This document shows positions 17,821 through 25,172 of a stretch of DNA of 64,000 nt, piece by piece. This stretch comes from Klenkia taihuensis. GTDB lineage: Bacteria; Actinomycetota; Actinomycetes; Mycobacteriales; Geodermatophilaceae. The stretch covers positions 248,001-312,000 of the forward strand of contig NZ_FOMD01000003.1 of the NCBI RefSeq assembly GCF_900112525.1. Direction: 5' to 3'. The notes beneath the pieces were generated by a model that did no database searches, had not been told where the DNA came from, and saw nothing but the letters and a program-made list of their open reading frames with translations. Within the stretch, counting starts at the first letter, position 1; each line of letters begins with the position of its first letter. The translations under genes were made by a program, and so were the position numbers.

Positions 17821-18909
17821 TCAGCCCCCCAGGACCTCCGCGAGGTCGTACCGGACCGGCACGTCGAGCTGGTCGTAGGTGCAGTCGGCGGGGTCCTTGT
17901 CCGGCCGCCAGCGCTGGAACTGCCCGGTGTGCCGCAGCCGCTGGCCCTCCAGCTGGTCGTAGCGGATCTCGACCACCAGCTCGGGTCGCAGCGGCACCCA
18001 GGACAGGTCCTTGCCGGCGTTCCAGCGGCTCTGCGCCCCCGGCATCCGCTGCCCGGGGTGGCCCTCGGACCACTCGGCCTGCGCGTTGGCCCAGCCGCCC
18101 CAGGGGTGCTCGTCCAGGGCGGTGGTGCGGTACGGGGCGAGCTCCTCGACCAGCTCGCCGCGGCGCTTGGTGGTGAAGGAGGCGGCCACGCCGATGTGCT
18201 GCAGCTCGCCGTCGCGGTGCAGGCCCAGCAGCAGCGACCCCACCAGCGGCTTCTCCGGCGTGGAGGTCTTGTGCCAGCGGAACCCGGCCACCACGACGTC
18301 CGCCGTCCGCACGTGCTTGACCTTGGTCATCAGGCGCTGGTCGGGGGCGTAGGGGGAGTCGGCGGGCTTGGCGACCACGCCGTCCAGACCCGCGCCCTCG
18401 AACTCGTCGAACCAGCGGCGGGCGACCTCGGCGTCGGTGGTCAGCGTGGTGACGTGCACGGGTGCCTGCACGCCGGCCAGCGCCTCGCGCAGCCGGGCCT
18501 GCCGCTCCCGGAACGGGGCCTCGAGCAGCGACTCGTCGCCCAGGGCCAGGACGTCGAAGGCCAGGAAGGACGCCGGGGTCTCCGCGGCCAGCTTGTCCAC
18601 CCGCGACTTCGCCGGGTGGATGCGCTGCAGCAGGGACTCGAAGTGCAGCCGGTCGCCGCGCGGCACGACGATCTCGCCGTCCACGACGCACCGCTCGGGC
18701 AGCTGCGCCTTGACCGCCTCGACCACCTCGGGGAAGTAGCGGGTGAGCGGGCGCTCGTTGCGGCTGCCCAGCTCCACCTCGTCGCCGTCGCGGAAGACGA
18801 TGCAGCGGAAGCCGTCCCACTTGGGCTCGTAGAAGAAGTCGCCCTCGGGCACCGTCGTCGCCGCCTTCGCCAGCATCGGCTTGACCGGGGGCATCACGGG
18901 CAGGTCCAC
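17821..18909 (-). CDS. ligC: ATP-dependent DNA ligase, LigC type
   Basis: A 362-residue ligase that seals nicks using ATP. The adenylated Lys is K30 in YEPKWDGFR (motif I), followed by SRNERPLTRYFPEV, VVDGEIVV (motif III) and the LDGVVAK block (motif IV). The OB-fold domain with a later lysine motif ends near WVPLRPELVVEIRYDQ. I chose GTG at 18909 because LigC homologues characteristically begin with DLPV before the MPP..PMLAK block. It lies 43 bp after the signal peptidase stop. The repair partner Prim-Pol is two genes downstream. Confidence 0.92.
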   Translation of the reverse strand: MDLPVMPPVKPMLAKAATTVPEGDFFYEPKWDGFRCIVFRDGDEVELGSRNERPLTRYFPEVVEAVKAQLPERCVVDGEIVVPRGDRLHFESLLQRIHPAKSRVDKLAAETPASFLAFDVLALGDESLLEAPFRERQARLREALAGVQAPVHVTTLTTDAEVARRWFDEFEGAGLDGVVAKPADSPYAPDQRLMTKVKHVRTADVVVAGFRWHKTSTPEKPLVGSLLLGLHRDGELQHIGVAASFTTKRRGELVEELAPYRTTALDEHPWGGWANAQAEWSEGHPGQRMPGAQSRWNAGKDLSWVPLRPELVVEIRYDQLEGQRLRHTGQFQRWRPDKDPADCTYDQLDVPVRYDLAEVLGG

Positions 18910-18952
18910 CCGTGCAGTCAAGCAGGCACGGGGCGATGGCGTAGCGGGCCGC

Positions 18953-19564
18953 TCAGACCAACCGCAGCGGCGGACGCACCTCGTCGGGTCGCTCGGCGTC
19001 GCCCGCAGGGTCTGCCGACTCCTGGAGGGACGGCCGACCGGGCGCCAGCGCGACGACGGCGCAGACCAGGAGGACCAGCGCGCCCAAGCCCTTCGGGCTG
19101 TGCAGCACGGCGGCCTGGCGCCCCAGTTCAGGCACCACCCAGCGAGGGGTACCCACCACCGCGGACGCCGGGACCGGCTCCAGGTCGGCCACGTCGTTGG
19201 CGTCACCCCGCGTCGTGAAGGCGGGTTCGAGGCCAGTGGTGTCCACCCCGACCACGCGGTGGGTGACCAGCTCGCCGGCGCCGCCGGGCCGCACGAAGGT
19301 GATGACCTGGCCGACAGCGACCTCGTCCGGGTCGACCGGTTGGGTGAAGACCATCCCGCCCACGGGGATGCCCGGCTCCATGCTCCCGCTCAGCACCGCC
19401 AGGGCCTGCCCGCCCGTCACCTGCGGGTAGACGGCCACACCGAGTGCGGTCGCGGTGGTGCCGAGCAGGACGAGACCCAGGACCCAGGCGAGGACCAGCC
19501 GGAGGTACCGCACGGCAGATCGCACGCCACGATGCTGGGCGACACCGGCGATCAACCGCATCAT
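18953..19564 (-). CDS. ER/archaeal-type signal peptidase I (SipW-like)
   Basis: About 203 residues, membrane bound. An N-terminal helix (about 20-45) precedes the catalytic Ser (S61) in LSGSMEPG. The general base is His (H102 in VTHRVVGV) instead of the Lys of bacterial LepB, and the Asp is D121 in TRGDAND. This Ser-His-Asp arrangement defines the S26B/SipW class, which processes TasA-type proteins in Bacillus. A second helix lies near 165-185, with a charged tail. Start is uncertain (ATG 19564 or 19561, or GTG 19525), since the divergent gene would begin only 11 bp away. Its presumed substrates are the neighbouring secreted proteins. Confidence 0.88.
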   Translation of the reverse strand: MMRLIAGVAQHRGVRSAVRYLRLVLAWVLGLVLLGTTATALGVAVYPQVTGGQALAVLSGSMEPGIPVGGMVFTQPVDPDEVAVGQVITFVRPGGAGELVTHRVVGVDTTGLEPAFTTRGDANDVADLEPVPASAVVGTPRWVVPELGRQAAVLHSPKGLGALVLLVCAVVALAPGRPSLQESADPAGDAERPDEVRPPLRLV

Positions 19565-19570
19565 CGAAAC

Positions 19571-19578
19571 TGACGATG
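19571..19578. promoter_or_regulatory. TGACGATG motif between divergent genes
   Basis: AAACTGACGATG here matches GAACTGACGATG at 23659-23670 upstream of the major TasA-like gene. It lies between the signal peptidase and TasA-paralog starts and overlaps the latter's ATG at 19576. Candidate operator for the locus regulator; inferred. Confidence 0.4.
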
Positions 19579-20484
19579 CCCGACCGGCTACTCGAGCACC
19601 ACCCTGTCGGGGTGCCGTCATGCCTCCCGGTCCGCGTGCTCGGGAGCCTGGTGTTGGCCGCGTCGGTCGTCCTCGTCCCCGTCCCCGCGCAGGCGGATGT
19701 CGCTCTGGTGCCGGGGGCGCAGTGGAGCACCACGGTCGACCTCCCCGATGCATGGGCGTCCCGCGCAGACCAGCTCGCCGTCTCGGTGGCCTCGCTCGAC
19801 CAGCAGGAGAACGGTTGCCTCCGGCCGGAGCTCGCGGCCGGCGACACCTCGTGCGACGACGACGGGGGCGATCTTGCCTCGATGGTGTCGGCCGCCGTCG
19901 CTGCCGGCCGGTACGAGGGTGGGTCGTGCGTACCGGCAACAGCGGCCCAGCCGCTGGACCTGATGGGGTCGGGTGCCGCCCGGGTGGACATCCTCGGCCC
20001 CGAGTGCCTGGTCCTGACGATCGACTTCCCGGGCGGGCCCGACGACGACCTCGCGCAGTCCGACGCGTTGGACATCTCTCTGTTCCTCGTGGCGGGCGGG
20101 CCGGGCGCGGAGGTCGGGGCCGCGGCCCCGCCGGTGGTGGCGACGGGCCCGGGGCAGCTGTCCTCGGGTGTTGCGTCCCCCGTCGAGGCCGGGAACGGTG
20201 ACGCCAGCACGGTCGCCGGTGGCCCAGGTGGCACGAGTCGGGTCGTCGGGGGTGCCGCCCCGGGCGCGGTGACCGACCGGTCCGCTACCGGATCCGTGGA
20301 ACGTCCGGTGGGCGAGGCGACCGCTGACGTCTCGGTCGGCGCGGAGGGCACCGACGTGCAGTCCGAGTCGGCTGAGCGGTTGCTCGACGACCCGTTGGCC
20401 CTGGCGGCCCTGCTGCTGGGGACCACCGTCCTGCTCTGGTTGCTGTTCCTGGTCCTGCGACGACGTCGGGGGGAGCGGGCATGA
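19576..20484 (+). CDS. TasA-like secreted protein with C-terminal membrane anchor
   Basis: Up to 302 residues. A Sec-type signal ends near VPVPAQA (about residue 38). The following domain (about 39-180) shares a pattern with the protein at 23766: NGC, then TSCDD, two further Cys, and DDLAQSDALDISLFL against NNLVQSDSVSFGIDY. I infer paralogy, although overall identity is modest. A Gly/Ala/Ser-rich linker (about 180-270) leads to a C-terminal helix (LAALLLGTTVLLWLLFLVL) and the basic tail RRRRGERA, so the protein should stay anchored with its domain outside. No LPXTG motif. GTG at 19612 is an alternative start. It overlaps the next gene by four bases. Confidence 0.72.
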   Translation: MPDRLLEHHPVGVPSCLPVRVLGSLVLAASVVLVPVPAQADVALVPGAQWSTTVDLPDAWASRADQLAVSVASLDQQENGCLRPELAAGDTSCDDDGGDLASMVSAAVAAGRYEGGSCVPATAAQPLDLMGSGAARVDILGPECLVLTIDFPGGPDDDLAQSDALDISLFLVAGGPGAEVGAAAPPVVATGPGQLSSGVASPVEAGNGDASTVAGGPGGTSRVVGGAAPGAVTDRSATGSVERPVGEATADVSVGAEGTDVQSESAERLLDDPLALAALLLGTTVLLWLLFLVLRRRRGERA

Positions 20485-21353
20485 GGGGCCGACAGATGGG
20501 TGTCCTGTCCGTCGGCGTGCTGGCGGTCGTCCTGGCCGGTGCCCCCGATGCGAACCGGTCGTCGACGCTGGCTCTGCTGTCGGACCAGGCGGTCGTCGAC
20601 GGCGCGGCGCAGGCCGCCGTCCTGTCCCTCGACGTCCAGCTCGACGGTGCGGACGGTCAGCCGACGTCGCCACCGGCACTGGAGGACGGCGGGGACGTGG
20701 AGGTCACGGTGACCGGGCAGCTCCGGTGGGAGCTCTCGGTGCAGCTGCTCCCGGTGAACGGGGAACCCGGCTGCGCCGGGGAGGCCGGCGCCATGAACGG
20801 CGTTGTGCTCGACGTCGCTTCCGGCGCCGTGGTCCGGTCGGTGGCCAAGTGCGCCCCGGCCCAGGTGATCGGGGCCGGGCAAGGACCCGGGGCGCACCGC
20901 CTCGCGGTCGCGGCCGCCGAGGGCGTCGGCACGGAGGATGTCCTCGGCCTGCTCCGCATCCGGGTCGCGCAGGTCCCCGGTGGGTTCTCCGACCTGGTCG
21001 ACGTGCCCGTCCGGCTGGTTGCCGAGGACGGGGGTGCGGACGAGGGGGGCCGCTCGACTGCCGACGACCCGGGTGCATCGGTGGGGGAGGAGCCGGTCGG
21101 GGGAGGCGGCTCCTCCTCGCCTGCAGCACCTCCGGTCAGCGGTGCGTCCCCCGGCGTCGAGACGGCGCCCGGGCCCGGCGCCGCGCCGGAGGCCGGGACC
21201 TCACCTCCGCCGGCTGCGGAGGAACCGAGGGCTGCTGAGACACCCGTCGGCGACGCGCCGCCCTCGACCGGGTCCGACGACGCAGGCGAGGAGCCCCCTG
21301 CCGAGACGGGGACGTCAGCGACCGAGGAGCCGGCGCCCGACCCGGCGAGCTGA
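20481..21353 (+). CDS. secreted protein with Pro/Glu/Ala-rich C-terminal tail
   Basis: A 290-residue exported protein. The N-terminal hydrophobic segment is followed by STLALLSDQAVV, which resembles the A-x-F-S-D box seen after SipW-type signals. Residues about 40-180 look folded and include two Cys (EPGCAGE, AKCAPA). From about 185 on the chain is low complexity, rich in Pro, Gly, Glu, Ser and Ala, with no membrane anchor, and probably spans the wall or is shed. Its ATG overlaps the upstream TasA-like gene stop. Its 3' end runs 39 bp into the convergent response-regulator gene. I do not recognise a family. Confidence 0.7.
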   Translation: MRGRQMGVLSVGVLAVVLAGAPDANRSSTLALLSDQAVVDGAAQAAVLSLDVQLDGADGQPTSPPALEDGGDVEVTVTGQLRWELSVQLLPVNGEPGCAGEAGAMNGVVLDVASGAVVRSVAKCAPAQVIGAGQGPGAHRLAVAAAEGVGTEDVLGLLRIRVAQVPGGFSDLVDVPVRLVAEDGGADEGGRSTADDPGASVGEEPVGGGGSSSPAAPPVSGASPGVETAPGPGAAPEAGTSPPPAAEEPRAAETPVGDAPPSTGSDDAGEEPPAETGTSATEEPAPDPAS

Positions 21354-22013
21354 GCCGGGCTCCGGCCGGTCCAGCCAGCCGGCTCGCCGGGCGGCGGCCA
21401 CGGCCTGCAGCTGGGACTGGACACCGAGCTTGCTCAGCACAGCCCTGATCTGCGTCCGCACGGTTGCCTCGCTCACGTGCGCCGACGAGGCGATCGCGGC
21501 GGCCGGTAGACCGGCAGCGAGGTGGCGGAGCACCTCTGCCTCGCGCGGTGTCAGGTGCTCGAACACCGCGAGGCGCTCGGCGACTCCGGCGCGGGTGTGC
21601 CGAGCGGCGGCGAGCAGGGCATGCCTGCGCCCGGGGTCGACGACGTCTTCCCCGGTCTGCACACGCCGCACGGTGCGGGCGAGCTCGTCGACGTCCACGT
21701 CCTTCGGCAGAACCACCGATGCGCCCTGCTCGAGCGCCGTCCCCCAGACGTCGTCCCCCTGCTCGCCGGTGAGGACCAGGACCCTGCAGCCGACGGAGAC
21801 GATGGGTTCGATGAGGTCCAGGCCGTCGAGGTCGTCGCCCAGGTGCAGGTCCAGCAGCACGGTCGCGGGCGCGGCGGAGCGGCAGGCGTCCAGCACTGCG
21901 GCTGCCGAGGAGGGGGTCACCACCTCGACGACTGCGCCGCCGGTCTCGAGCGCGTAGGAGACCGACTGCGCGAACAGCACGTGGTCGTCCACCACGAGCA
22001 CCGACCCGGTCAC
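21315..22013 (-). CDS. LuxR/NarL-family response regulator
   Basis: A 232-residue two-component regulator. The receiver has the acidic pair in VLVVDDHVLF, phospho-acceptor D55 in VLLDLHLGD, Thr in VLTGEQG and Lys in VLPKDVD. A LuxR helix-turn-helix lies at about 155-215 (LTPREAEVLRHLAAGLPAAA). GTG at 22013 overlaps the kinase stop by four bases, so the pair is co-translated. Placement inside the SipW/TasA locus suggests that it controls those genes, possibly through the TGACGAT repeats; that link is inference. Confidence 0.9.
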   Translation of the reverse strand: MTGSVLVVDDHVLFAQSVSYALETGGAVVEVVTPSSAAAVLDACRSAAPATVLLDLHLGDDLDGLDLIEPIVSVGCRVLVLTGEQGDDVWGTALEQGASVVLPKDVDVDELARTVRRVQTGEDVVDPGRRHALLAAARHTRAGVAERLAVFEHLTPREAEVLRHLAAGLPAAAIASSAHVSEATVRTQIRAVLSKLGVQSQLQAVAAARRAGWLDRPEPGSARRVGRRLLGR

Positions 22014-23572
22014 CCGGCCAGCCTCAGCCCGGTGCGGCCGTCGACCACGCCGGTGCCCGGCAGCGGCTCGACGGGGACGGGTAGCGGATGGACCGGCAGG
22101 GTGAGCCGGAACGTCGCGCCGGCGGTCGCCGGCCGCGAGACGAGGTCGCCGCCGTGCCGGCGGGCGAGGTCGCGGGACAGGGCGAGGCCGATGCCCTCAC
22201 CCGGGCTGCCGTCCCGCCGTGCGCCGGCCTCGAACGCACCGAGCCGCTGCAGGTCGGTCAGGCCGGGGCCGTCGTCGCTGACCTGGATGGTCAGTACCTC
22301 TGCTACGCGGACCCGGACCTCCACCAGGGCGCCCGGGGCATGCACCAGCGCGTTGCCGAGGAGGTTGCCGACGATCACGGCGACGGCGTCGCCATCGGTG
22401 CGCACCGGCGTGCCTGTTCCGCCGTCCCACCGCACCCGCAGGCCGCGTTCGCGGTGCACCGTCACCAGGCTGGACAGGAGGACGTCGAGGTCCACCTCGG
22501 CCACGGCTGCAGGGCGCTCGGGCATGCGCAGCATGCGTTGGAGCCGGCGCATCTCGTCGGCGGTCGCGCGTTCCAGCTGCTGGCGCCGTCGGGGATCGGA
22601 CCGGACGGCGGGGTGGTGGGACGCGGACGTGGCTGCCTGGATGCCGGCCAGGGCGGCGCGCGCGTCGTGCAGGCAGCCCCTCGTCTGCTGCAGCACGAGC
22701 TCGTGCTGTGCCAGCTGCTCGACCAGCCCGGCAACGTACCGCTCCTGCCCGTCCAGGGCGTCCCCGATGCGACGGAGGGCCGCTGCGGCGGCGAGGACGC
22801 CGGCCCCGAGGAGCAACAGGTCGACCAGGCCACCCACCAGCGGACCGGGCGGGACAACGGCCGACACCCCGGTGCACGCGGTGCCGATGGCGAGGGCAGC
22901 AGCGACGAGCGCGACCGCTTGCGACGACGCCCGTCCGCTGTCGCCGAGGGGGTCGGCGCGGTCGGCGACCACGGCGACGGCCGCCCAGAGCAGGGCCGCG
23001 CCGAGGAACCCGGCCGCCAATGCGCCACGTACGGTGCCGGGGTCGGACGAGCCGAGCAGCCCCAGGAGCAGGACGGCGATGCCGGTCACGGCGGCGACGA
23101 GTCCTCGCCGCAGCACGGCCGGGGCCCGGGGGACGAGGGCGCGGAGCGCGCACACCGCGGCCGCCGCGACCATGGCGGCCTCGGTGGCCCGGGCGAGGAC
23201 GGCTGCGTCGCCGTCGAGGAGGACGCGGACGACGAAGGACGCAGGCAGGTGCAGCCCGAGGATCACCAGCGCGGCACCGAGCTGGCGGCTGCTGCCGCTC
23301 CCGGTCAGCCGGCCCCGCATCAGGTGGGCTGCCCCGGCGGCGAGGAAGGCCAACGAGGCAGCCAGCACGAGCAGCTGGTGCCGGTCGTCCCACGGCGCGA
23401 CCACCAGGAGTACCCCAGCGACACCGAGGACGGCCCCACCGCGCCCGGCGACGACTTCGCCGGCGCGCACCGCTGCGCGACGGACCGAGCTCGACGAGCG
23501 GCCGCGCACCCCGCGCGACCTCCAGCTTCCCCGCATCAACCGACCCCCCGTGGTCGGTGCGAACCACATCAC
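22010..23572 (-). CDS. membrane sensor histidine kinase
   Basis: About 520 residues. Residues 45-260 contain some seven or eight hydrophobic helices with short loops, so sensing is probably intramembrane. A coiled segment leads to CLHDARAALAGI, whose His is the likely phosphorylation site; this HDAR form differs from the common HELRTPL. The ATPase domain follows with NLLGNALVHAP (N box), SDDGPGL (G1) and GEGIGLALS (G2). Starts possible are GTG 23572, ATG 23569 and ATG 23536. Cognate regulator overlaps downstream. It is divergent from the major TasA-like gene. Confidence 0.88.
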   Translation of the reverse strand: MMWFAPTTGGRLMRGSWRSRGVRGRSSSSVRRAAVRAGEVVAGRGGAVLGVAGVLLVVAPWDDRHQLLVLAASLAFLAAGAAHLMRGRLTGSGSSRQLGAALVILGLHLPASFVVRVLLDGDAAVLARATEAAMVAAAAVCALRALVPRAPAVLRRGLVAAVTGIAVLLLGLLGSSDPGTVRGALAAGFLGAALLWAAVAVVADRADPLGDSGRASSQAVALVAAALAIGTACTGVSAVVPPGPLVGGLVDLLLLGAGVLAAAAALRRIGDALDGQERYVAGLVEQLAQHELVLQQTRGCLHDARAALAGIQAATSASHHPAVRSDPRRRQQLERATADEMRRLQRMLRMPERPAAVAEVDLDVLLSSLVTVHRERGLRVRWDGGTGTPVRTDGDAVAVIVGNLLGNALVHAPGALVEVRVRVAEVLTIQVSDDGPGLTDLQRLGAFEAGARRDGSPGEGIGLALSRDLARRHGGDLVSRPATAGATFRLTLPVHPLPVPVEPLPGTGVVDGRTGLRLAG

Positions 23573-23600
23573 ACGATCAGGGGACAGTCCATGAGCCCAG

Positions 23601-23670
23601 AGTGACGATGCGGAACTGTTGCGTAGCGACTCTCGACACGGACGGCTGACGATCCTCAGAACTGACGATG
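23601..23670. promoter_or_regulatory. three TGACGAT repeats upstream of the TasA-like gene
   Basis: TGACGAT occurs at 23603, 23647 and 23663 in the 193-bp gap between the kinase and the TasA-like gene, all in one orientation. The last copy is embedded in GAACTGACGATG, almost the same as the site at 19567-19578. These are candidate binding sites for the adjacent response regulator. Confidence 0.45.
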
Positions 23671-23765
23671 TGGGTGTGCTGTGCGTGAGGCGAACCTCGA
23701 CGCATTCGCCGAGCAGGGGCCGGCGAGCAGGCGTCGCAGAGCGGCGAACACGTCAGGAGAGCACC

Positions 23766-24386
23766 GTGAAGAAGATCGTCCTCGCCTCGGCCGCCATGGG
23801 TGGCGCGGCCCTCGTCGCCTTCGGCGCCAGCGGCACCTTCGCCGCCTTCAGCGACCAGGACTCCAGCGATGTCTCGGGCGCTCAGGCCGGGACCCTGTAC
23901 CTCCAGCGCGATGGCAACGTCGTCAGCGACGAAGCCGTGATCGAGAACCTCGCCCCGGGTGACACCGTCGACTACCAGTTCTACGTGGAGAACGCGGGAA
24001 ACCTCCCGGGCACGGTGACGGCCACCTTCCGCATTCTGTCCGACCTGGAGAACGGCTGTGTCCCGGCCGAGCAGCGCAACGGTGCCAACGACACCTCGTG
24101 CGACGACACGCAGCCGGGTGCGGGGGAGCTGGTCGACCAGCTGACCGGTTCTGCGATCTACGGTCCGGCGACCCGTGAAGAGTGCGAGGACCGCGATGTG
24201 CCCAGTTCCTTCAGCCCGCCGACCTTCGCTCAGTTCGACGGCGCGGTCGCGCGGGACCAGGCCGTTCCTGCCGGTGAGGGCTTCTGCGCCGTGGTCACGG
24301 TGACCCTGCCGGATCGGGCGGACAACAACCTGGTGCAGTCGGACTCGGTAAGCTTTGGGATCGACTACCGGCTTGACCAGGCCTGA
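23766..24386 (+). CDS. TasA/camelysin-like secreted structural protein
   Basis: A 206-residue exported protein. The signal is KKIVLASAAMGGAALVAFG, followed by GTFAAFSDQDSSD, a typical SipW-type cleavage region. The mature domain matches the TasA/CalY pattern: an early strand after AGTLYL, the NLAPGDTVDYQFYVENAGN motif, and a C-terminal strand with NNLVQSDSVSFG. It has four Cys (NGC, TSC, EEC, GFC), which could form two disulfides. GTG at 23766 has AGGAGA five bases upstream. It is monocistronic, ends at a strong terminator and has its own long control region, so it may be the abundant product of the locus. By analogy it may form extracellular fibres. Confidence 0.82.
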   Translation: MKKIVLASAAMGGAALVAFGASGTFAAFSDQDSSDVSGAQAGTLYLQRDGNVVSDEAVIENLAPGDTVDYQFYVENAGNLPGTVTATFRILSDLENGCVPAEQRNGANDTSCDDTQPGAGELVDQLTGSAIYGPATREECEDRDVPSSFSPPTFAQFDGAVARDQAVPAGEGFCAVVTVTLPDRADNNLVQSDSVSFGIDYRLDQA

Positions 24387-24404
24387 TCGCACGCGCGCAC
24401 GACA

Positions 24405-24440
24405 GGGCGGGTGGTCCGGCTCCGGCCGGACCACCCGCCC
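24405..24440. terminator. bidirectional terminator
   Basis: A perfect 15-bp stem (24405-24419 with 24426-24440) and six-base loop separates the TasA-like gene from the convergent reductase gene. Confidence 0.85.
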
Positions 24441-24446
24441 GTGCCG

Positions 24447-25172
24447 TCAGCGGGTGAGGGCGTAGCGGGCGACGAGGACGCCGTCCTCCTCGAGCAGCTG
24501 CACCAGGCGGGCCTGCACCGGGGCGGGCAGCGCGTTCCCGCCGAGCACCCCGGGTGCGCCGCCGGTCAGCAGGGGCGCGGTGGTCAGGCACAGCTCGTCG
24601 ACCAGCCCGGCGGCGACCGCGTCGCGGAACAGCGACGGCCCGCCCTCGCAGAGCACCGACTCGATGCCCTCGGCGGCCAGCGCGTCCAGGGCCGCGGCCA
24701 GGTCGACGTCGTCGTCCCCGCTGACCAGCACCCGGACGCCGGCGTCGGTCAGCGCCGCGCGCCGGTCGGCGTCGGAGGAGCCGCAGGTGACCAGCCAGGT
24801 CCCGGGTACCGCGAGGCGGTCACCGGGGGACAGCGAGGCCCGTTTCGACACCACCACGACCGGGGCGGTGGCCGGGCGGCCCAGTGCGGTGCGCAGCCGG
24901 CCGACGTCGGAGTCGGCCTCCAGCGGGCCGTACCCCTCCGCCGCGGCGGTGCCGTGCCCGACGAGGACGGCGTCGCACCACGCCCGCAGCACGGTGAACA
25001 CGCGCTGGTCGGCGTCCGAGCCCAACCCGGCCGAGACGCCGTCGACGCTGCTGGCGCCGTCCAGGGCGTGCACGAAGTTCGCCCGGACGAACCGGCCGTC
25101 CGGCGGCCGGTACGCCTCGGTGACCGCTGTGTCGTCCAGCCGGGACCCGCTCGGCGGGACCAGACCCCTCAC
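24447..25172 (-). CDS. RibD C-terminal-type (pyrimidine) reductase
   Basis: A 241-residue NADPH-dependent reductase of the RibD_C/dihydrofolate-reductase-like fold. Blocks are [16 protein letters not shown] (substrate loop), [29 protein letters not shown] and [17 protein letters not shown] with the GGPSL nucleotide loop. The deaminase half of RibD is missing, as in many actinobacterial stand-alone members whose role is not always riboflavin synthesis. GTG at 25172 overlaps the treZ stop by four bases, an unexpected coupling to a sugar enzyme. Substrate uncertain. Confidence 0.85.
   Translation of the reverse strand: MRGLVPPSGSRLDDTAVTEAYRPPDGRFVRANFVHALDGASSVDGVSAGLGSDADQRVFTVLRAWCDAVLVGHGTAAAEGYGPLEADSDVGRLRTALGRPATAPVVVVSKRASLSPGDRLAVPGTWLVTCGSSDADRRAALTDAGVRVLVSGDDDVDLAAALDALAAEGIESVLCEGGPSLFRDAVAAGLVDELCLTTAPLLTGGAPGVLGGNALPAPVQARLVQLLEEDGVLVARYALTR

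Noticed and set aside
20390-20484. Possible sortase-anchored (LPXTG) tail on the TasA-like paralog
   Set aside because: No LPXTG or close variant precedes the helix; it is better described as a simple C-terminal membrane anchor.
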